From NCBI GenBank assembly GCA_947307015.1, contig CAMZHV010000030.1:1-35339 (forward strand): DNA of 35,339 nucleotides, in the 5' to 3' direction. A model generated the notes under the pieces. That model ran no database searches, was not told where the DNA came from, and saw only the letters and a program-made list of their open reading frames with translations. Of the stretch, positions 31,377 to 35,339 are shown one piece after another. A program made the position numbers and the translations under genes. Origin of the DNA: an uncultured Prevotellaceae bacterium. Its GTDB lineage: Bacteria > Bacteroidota > Bacteroidia > Bacteroidales > Bacteroidaceae. The first letter of the stretch is position 1, and every line of letters starts with the position of its first letter.

Positions 31377-31411
31377 AACACTTGGCCGCTCAAAAAGGGC
31401 GGCCAAGTGTT
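31377..31411 (-). terminator. Perfect 13-bp hairpin after the zinc-ribbon gene
   Basis: AACACTTGGCCGC (31377-31389), 9-base loop, GCGGCCAAGTGTT (31399-31411). It starts 17 bp after the zinc-ribbon stop on the minus strand. The following bases are not T-rich at once, so termination strength is uncertain. Confidence 0.6.
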
Positions 31412-31428
31412 AAAACATAAAGAACTTC

Positions 31429-32256
31429 TCAATCCTCGTCAGCTTTCTTCTCCGTCTTGCGGCGACGACGCTTGGGCTTCTCCTCCACAGGCTTGTTGAG
31501 CTGTACACCGGCGAGTTCGGGGTCAATCATGATGCGTCCGCAGTACTCGCAAACGATGATCTTCTTGCGCATACGGATGTCGAGCTGGCGCTGGGGCGGG
31601 ATTTTATTGAAGCAGCCGCCGCAGGCATCGCGCTGCACATAGACGATACCCAGGCCGTTGCGCGAATTCTTGCGGATGCGCTTGAACGATGAGAGCAGAC
31701 GGGGTTCGATAGTGAGCTCCAAGTTCTTGCTCCTCTCGCGCAGCTTCTCCTCCTCGGCACGCGTTTCAGAGATGATTTCATCGAGTTCGCTCTTCTTCAC
31801 ATCAAGGGCGTCGCGGCGCTCCGTGACGTTATCCGAACAGCGGCGGATCTCTTCCTGCTTGGACTCGTAAGCGTTCTGAGCCTCACGTATCTTTTTCTCG
31901 TTGAGCTGATTGTCGAGCTGAAGGTATTCGATTTCCTTCGTCAGGTTCTCGTACTCGCGGTTGTTGCGGACATTACCCAGCTGATCCGTGTAGCGTGCGA
32001 TGTTGGAGTTGTTGTCCTGGATGGCGACGCGGCGACGGGAGATCTCCTCCTGCAAACTAGCCATATCTGCCTGAATACGCTCGATACGTGTCGTGAGACC
32101 TTCGATCTCGTCCTCGAGATCCTGCACTTCCAACGGCAGTTCGCCGCGCAGTGTTTTAATCTTGTCAATCTCCGACAGCATACTCTGAAGCTGATACAAG
32201 TTCTTCAGCTTGTCTTCAATACTAAGATCCTGTGGATCTTTCTTTTCTCTTGCCAT
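31429..32256 (-). CDS. Coiled-coil zinc-ribbon protein (zf-RING_7 / DUF164 family)
   Basis: 275 residues, cytoplasmic, no signal peptide. Residues about 10-190 are almost entirely charged coiled coil (for example LEDEIEGLTTRIERIQADMA and LTKEIEYLQLDNQLNEKKIR). A C-terminal zinc ribbon follows with CxxC pairs in DACGGCFNKIPP and VCEYCGRIMI (about 210-245). The end is strongly basic (KPKRRRRKTEKKADED), which may contact RNA or DNA. The family is widespread, and in Bacteroidetes is usually found next to the Nif3-like gene, as here (55 bp downstream of it, same strand). The exact role is not established. A strong hairpin follows the stop. Confidence 0.88.
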   Translation of the reverse strand: MAREKKDPQDLSIEDKLKNLYQLQSMLSEIDKIKTLRGELPLEVQDLEDEIEGLTTRIERIQADMASLQEEISRRRVAIQDNNSNIARYTDQLGNVRNNREYENLTKEIEYLQLDNQLNEKKIREAQNAYESKQEEIRRCSDNVTERRDALDVKKSELDEIISETRAEEEKLRERSKNLELTIEPRLLSSFKRIRKNSRNGLGIVYVQRDACGGCFNKIPPQRQLDIRMRKKIIVCEYCGRIMIDPELAGVQLNKPVEEKPKRRRRKTEKKADED

Positions 32257-32311
32257 TATTGATGAGTTTAAAGTATAATGTTTAACATTTAATGTAAAAG
32301 GGTCCTACTTA

Positions 32312-33112
32312 CTATAGGATGTTAATGGGATTGGTGATGACCTCCGTGTCGTAGACAGGCAGCATGGGCGCGGCCTCCTCGATAATGGAGCGGAAAATCT
32401 CGCGGGTGAACTGCTCACTTTCGTAGTGGCCCAGCACGGCGATTTGTATCTCCTGCTCATGGCCGAACCACGTATGGTAGTGCATCTCCCCCGTGAGGAA
32501 AGCATCAGCCTCAGCGCGTAGCGCCGTATCCAACATGAAGTCACCCGCACCACCGCAGATAGCTACGCTTTCTATGGGGCGCTCCAGCAGCGCATTGTGC
32601 TGCAAGGCTTCCACGCCGAACGCCTGCTTCACGCGTTGCAGGAAGGCCAGGGAGTCCTCGCCCTGCGGCAGGAAGCCGAGAATGCCACTACCGCCTTTCA
32701 GCTGCTGCCCGTTCTTCAGCGCCACCGTGTGCGGTGCCAACAGCTGCACGTCGATGAGCCCGAGTTTCTCTGCCATCTTGAAGTTCACGCCATCCTCGGC
32801 ATTGTCCAGATTGGTATGTGCCGAGTAGATGCAGATGTCGTTCTGCACGGCTATGCGCACGCAGCGCTGCACCATATTCGCGTCCGTCACCTGCCGCAGC
32901 GCATTGAAGAGCAGCGGATGATGGCTGACGACTAGGTTGCAGCCTAGATCCACAGCTTCGCGCAGCACGTCCTCAGTGACGTCTAAACACAATAATGCCC
33001 CTGAAACCTCCGTCTCTGTCAATCCGCATTGCAGGCCGGCATTGTCATAGCTCTCCTGCAAGGGCAGAGGCGCGAATCGTTCAAGGGCAGCGATGATTTC
33101 CTTGATTTTCAC
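32312..33112 (-). CDS. Nif3-like dinuclear metal-centre protein
   Basis: 266 residues, the compact form of the Nif3/YbgI family (no inserted PII-like domain). Members form hexameric toroids with two metal ions per subunit and are linked to GTP cyclohydrolase I type 2-like annotation, although the true reaction is unsettled. Metal ligands expected: the HH of VVSHHPLLFN (about 63-64), an Asp near the DNA/LDNAEDG stretch (about 102), and the late HYESEQF motif (H about 233, E about 235). The stretch FLTGEMHYH is also conserved in the family. It leads a two-gene operon with the zinc-ribbon gene, under the promoter at 33136-33167. Confidence 0.92.
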   Translation of the reverse strand: MKIKEIIAALERFAPLPLQESYDNAGLQCGLTETEVSGALLCLDVTEDVLREAVDLGCNLVVSHHPLLFNALRQVTDANMVQRCVRIAVQNDICIYSAHTNLDNAEDGVNFKMAEKLGLIDVQLLAPHTVALKNGQQLKGGSGILGFLPQGEDSLAFLQRVKQAFGVEALQHNALLERPIESVAICGGAGDFMLDTALRAEADAFLTGEMHYHTWFGHEQEIQIAVLGHYESEQFTREIFRSIIEEAAPMLPVYDTEVITNPINIL

Positions 33113-33135
33113 GTCTATTTACGCTTTTGTGGCGG

Positions 33136-33167
33136 CAAAGGTACAAAGATTTCCTGACCTACACAAA
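33136..33167 (-). promoter_or_regulatory. Predicted promoter of the Nif3-like / zinc-ribbon operon
   Basis: On the minus strand TTTG (33164-33167), a 20-bp spacer, then TACCTTTG (33136-33143): a full match, 23 bp from the Nif3-like start. Confidence 0.65.
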
Positions 33168-33186
33168 CTTTTCGCATAAAAAGTGC

Positions 33187-33328
33187 TTATTCAGTGCTCA
33201 TAGACAAATTGAAGCCAAAGTGAATCTCTCGATCACCGCCCCAAGACTGGTATGGATTCTCGGGACCACTATTTCCCTCTTTCAATGTGCAGGTGGCAGT
33301 GCCAGATAAGGATGATTTTTGTCTTCAT
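33187..33328 (-). pseudogene. Possible frameshifted small secreted-protein relic
   Basis: Minus-strand ATG at 33328 opens MKTKIILIW, like the start of a signal peptide, but the frame stops after 19 residues. A second frame, open from about 33324 to the stop at 33187, reads protein-like residues (ATCTLKEGNSGPENP, then GGDREIHFGFNLSMSTE at the end). One frameshift would join them. I recognise no family. It could be chance. Confidence 0.25.
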
Positions 33329-33436
33329 CGTGTTATATTTTATGATTATTATTCCTGTTTCTGGGTGCAAATAATTTGTTTATCCTTTCGGTTCCTGTAG
33401 ATTGAAAGATCTTGAGCAGATGCTTCAACTCAGGCA

Positions 33437-35062
33437 TTAAATTGGTGGCTCGTAAAAGTCCTCAAACTCGCGGATGTGTTGGTGAACAGTTTTAAAGTTA
33501 GGACGACGCAGTTTACCTTCTTGGTGCTGTTTGATGTACTGCTCCATGGTGCGTACGCTCTTTGCGGGATAGGTGCCTTGACCATCGAGCAAAAGGACGT
33601 AATCCTGAGTCTTTTCGGTGTATCTGCCACTCTTTTCCAACAAGATGGTGTGGTGCCAGACGACCTTACGGTTTTTCGCGATGCCGAAGCTGATGAAATC
33701 GTTTTTCTTTTTGAGAACGTCGCTGATGGTGGCAAAAAATGCCTCGTCCACTTCATCCATTTCTTCATCGTCAATGTCCCAGTCGTCAAAGTCGGATACA
33801 AAACGGAAGCCGTCCCGTTCAGTGAAGACATATTGTTCTGGCTCGTCATTCCTGCCGAAAGCTGTCATGATGAGTTCCACGAAGCGTGAGAGGTACATGT
33901 TGGAGGGCACTTGCAGCGTGCGTTGCACTGGCTCTGGCGCTCCATCCAGTTCGATACGAAGGGTCAAACGCTTGGGCTTCTCCTTGAGATAATAAGTATT
34001 GGTATTCTTGATTGCCTCATAATCATCATCGTAATCGTAGTCCTCATCGTAATCCTCGTCATCATCCTCGTCATCGAAGCCGAAATCGCCGTAGGGCATC
34101 AAGCCATAGTTATCAGCATTCTTTTCATTTTTGAGTTGTAGGAGAAAATCGTTGAGATTATCACATTCTATCAGGAAATCCGCCTCCTCATCGTCCATTA
34201 TCGCTTCCACCTCCTCTATTCCGTCGTACATGAAATGTGGGAAGTCCAATTCGTTATATAACTCTCGAAGTTGTAGCCTCAGTTCGTGTATGTGTCCAGT
34301 GGCGAGAGCGCCGGCATAAAGTTCGAGATTGGAGGGGTTAGCGCCTTTTCGACAGATGTCTAAGCAGTAGCGTAGGTATTTGCTGGCTATGCTGACAATG
34401 CGCAGTCGCTTCTCCGGTTGTCGCAATGCAGTCAATATAAGAGCATCGAACACGATAGGCTTACCGTCGGGGATGAGGCCAGACTCGTACATGAAATTCT
34501 CTAACACCTCTAATTGGTCTCGGCCAAGCTGGTATAACACAGCTGAAAGATAATCTTCACAGCCGTGGATGTAAAACGTGAAAAAGCGTGCATCCTGACG
34601 CAGAACTTCAAGGACGTTGTCCAAGCAGTCCGTCATCTTATACTTCTCTAATAGCCAGAGCGCGCCATACAGTTTCCAACAGCTGTTTTGGCCATCTATC
34701 TTAGGATCAAAGCAATTAAAAAGCATGTAAAGATAATGACGCAGGTCGAGTCGCTTCTGTTCCAATGAAAGTTCGCGTCCGTCATCGTCCACAAACCCAC
34801 ACAGCGACACCTTATTATCGTCGTTCTGTGCGTTCCACAACGGCATCAGCCACCGGCTTACATCAGCTCCAAGGCTGGCATAATTTGGACGATCGTAAAA
34901 ATAATAACGTTCATTGAGTATGTCATCCATGCTCTGGTCGCCACTGAAGAGTGAACTCATTTGCGATAACTGATCCTCATCCATCTGGCCCAACATCTTT
35001 TCGAGTTCTCCAAACAGATGCCCAAACGGAGGCTCTTGATTTCCTTTTTTCTTCTTACTCAT
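33437..35062 (-). CDS. Acidic PRiA4_ORF3-like protein
   Basis: 541 residues, cytoplasmic, no signal peptide. The N-terminal two-thirds is mostly helical and unfamiliar (a Lys-rich start MSKKKKGNQE, then FGHLFGELEKMLGQ). A strongly acidic tract of Asp, Glu and Tyr lies at about 325-350. The C-terminal third (about 360-535) resembles the plasmid pRiA4b ORF-3-like domain: LRIELDGAPEPVQRTLQVPS, then FVELIMTAFGRNDEPEQYVF, and a conserved Asp-rich stretch DFDDWDIDDEEMDE. That domain is common but has no assigned activity, and is sometimes carried on mobile elements; no other mobile-element sign is present. It has its own promoter (35090-35121). The N-terminal region could be an independent domain, which makes this a possible fusion. 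Confidence 0.72.
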   Translation of the reverse strand: MSKKKKGNQEPPFGHLFGELEKMLGQMDEDQLSQMSSLFSGDQSMDDILNERYYFYDRPNYASLGADVSRWLMPLWNAQNDDNKVSLCGFVDDDGRELSLEQKRLDLRHYLYMLFNCFDPKIDGQNSCWKLYGALWLLEKYKMTDCLDNVLEVLRQDARFFTFYIHGCEDYLSAVLYQLGRDQLEVLENFMYESGLIPDGKPIVFDALILTALRQPEKRLRIVSIASKYLRYCLDICRKGANPSNLELYAGALATGHIHELRLQLRELYNELDFPHFMYDGIEEVEAIMDDEEADFLIECDNLNDFLLQLKNEKNADNYGLMPYGDFGFDDEDDDEDYDEDYDYDDDYEAIKNTNTYYLKEKPKRLTLRIELDGAPEPVQRTLQVPSNMYLSRFVELIMTAFGRNDEPEQYVFTERDGFRFVSDFDDWDIDDEEMDEVDEAFFATISDVLKKKNDFISFGIAKNRKVVWHHTILLEKSGRYTEKTQDYVLLLDGQGTYPAKSVRTMEQYIKQHQEGKLRRPNFKTVHQHIREFEDFYEPPI

Positions 35063-35089
35063 AAGTCGTAGAATCTAAGACATCGGCTG

Positions 35090-35121
35090 CAAAGATAATC
35101 AAGATTTCAATACCCTCCAAA
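35090..35121 (-). promoter_or_regulatory. Predicted promoter of the PRiA4_ORF3-like gene
   Basis: On the minus strand TTTG (35118-35121), a 20-bp spacer, then TATCTTTG (35090-35097), matching the consensus, 27 bp from the start codon. Confidence 0.6.
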
Positions 35122-35339
35122 AGAATCGCCATTTATTTGATTATTGGGCGCAAAAAGACAAATTCAAAGTGACAAATCCTATCATAATTTGGACAGAATA
35201 TCCCATTAGTGTTTTGATATTCAACGAACGAATCGAACTTATTCCCTAAATTCCGCAGCACTTTAGTTTAACATTCTTTATAAATACCTGAGCAACAAAA
35301 AGTTCTTGCTGGGGCAAGCGGCAAAGCCGAGCGGCTCAG
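35122..35339. other. Window-edge sequence, no gene recognised
   Basis: Mostly A/T-rich without a protein-like frame. The last 40 bases turn G/C-rich and hold three adjacent small inverted repeats: CTTGC/GCAAG, CGGC-AAA-GCCG and AGCCG-AG-CGGCT. A feature cut off by the window edge is possible. Confidence 0.5.

Larger units (their letters stand above)
33113..33436. other. Intergenic region with promoter and a possible gene relic
   Basis: Apart from the Nif3-gene promoter, no intact gene is seen. The minus strand of 33187-33328 has the look of a broken small secreted-protein gene and is listed separately. Confidence 0.6.

Noticed and set aside
33437..35062. IS element passenger gene
   Set aside because: The PRiA4_ORF3 domain is sometimes so named, but there is no transposase, terminal inverted repeat or target duplication.

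Overview
The window looks like a chromosomal segment from a Bacteroidales bacterium, most likely Prevotella/Segatella-like. The grounds are the gene families present (DUF4369-TlpA oxidoreductase, BamD-RpoZ-DUF4293 order, PorT-family barrel, zinc-ribbon/Nif3 pair), surface proteins ending in the YDLxGR...GxYIxxG type of tail linked to type IX secretion, Bacteroidetes-type promoters (TTTG, about 20 bp, TAnnTTTG), and AT-rich leaders with no clear Shine-Dalgarno sequence. No tRNA, rRNA, CRISPR array, transposase or integrase was recognised.

Layout. 1-510 has no recognised gene but holds a GGTCATTTGGTCA inverted repeat and three 22-bp tandem units. 511-1605 is a periplasmic thioredoxin-like protein. 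1606-1887 carries a modular palindromic element. 1888-5397 (minus) is a large secreted CotH-kinase protein, divergent from a multidomain secreted GH2 beta-galactosidase at 5588-10123. The membrane pyrophosphatase hppA follows at 10153-12348 and converges on a GH43-like glycosidase (12395-13504, minus) and uvrB (13553-15664, minus). Divergent from uvrB is a plus-strand cluster: bamD, a second copy of the palindromic element, rpoZ, a DUF4293 membrane protein, a periplasmic binding-protein-like gene and a PorT-family barrel (15794-19694), closed by a terminator.

19754-24655 and 24693-29030 (both minus) are two giant secreted dockerin proteins in tandem. They are paralogous and share a 539-bp block that is identical at all but one base. 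They also share a module of about 370 residues with the CotH protein. Both contain dockerin-like repeats and domains that resemble cohesins. 29411-31207 is rpsA (minus), 31429-32256 and 32312-33112 are a zinc-ribbon protein and a Nif3-like protein (minus), and 33437-35062 (minus) is an acidic PRiA4_ORF3-like protein.

How they fit together. Housekeeping genes (uvrB, bamD, rpoZ, rpsA, hppA) are interleaved with secreted glycan-active or cell-surface proteins. Four surface proteins (CotH, GH2 and the two dockerin proteins) carry related C-terminal sorting tails, and three share the same large accessory module, so they probably share an export route and a surface location. There is no SusC/SusD pair, so this is not a canonical polysaccharide utilisation locus. 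The observations I rate most worth following are the two modular palindromic intergenic elements, the shared surface module, the near-identical 539-bp block, and the combination of cohesin-like and dockerin-like domains in one chain.
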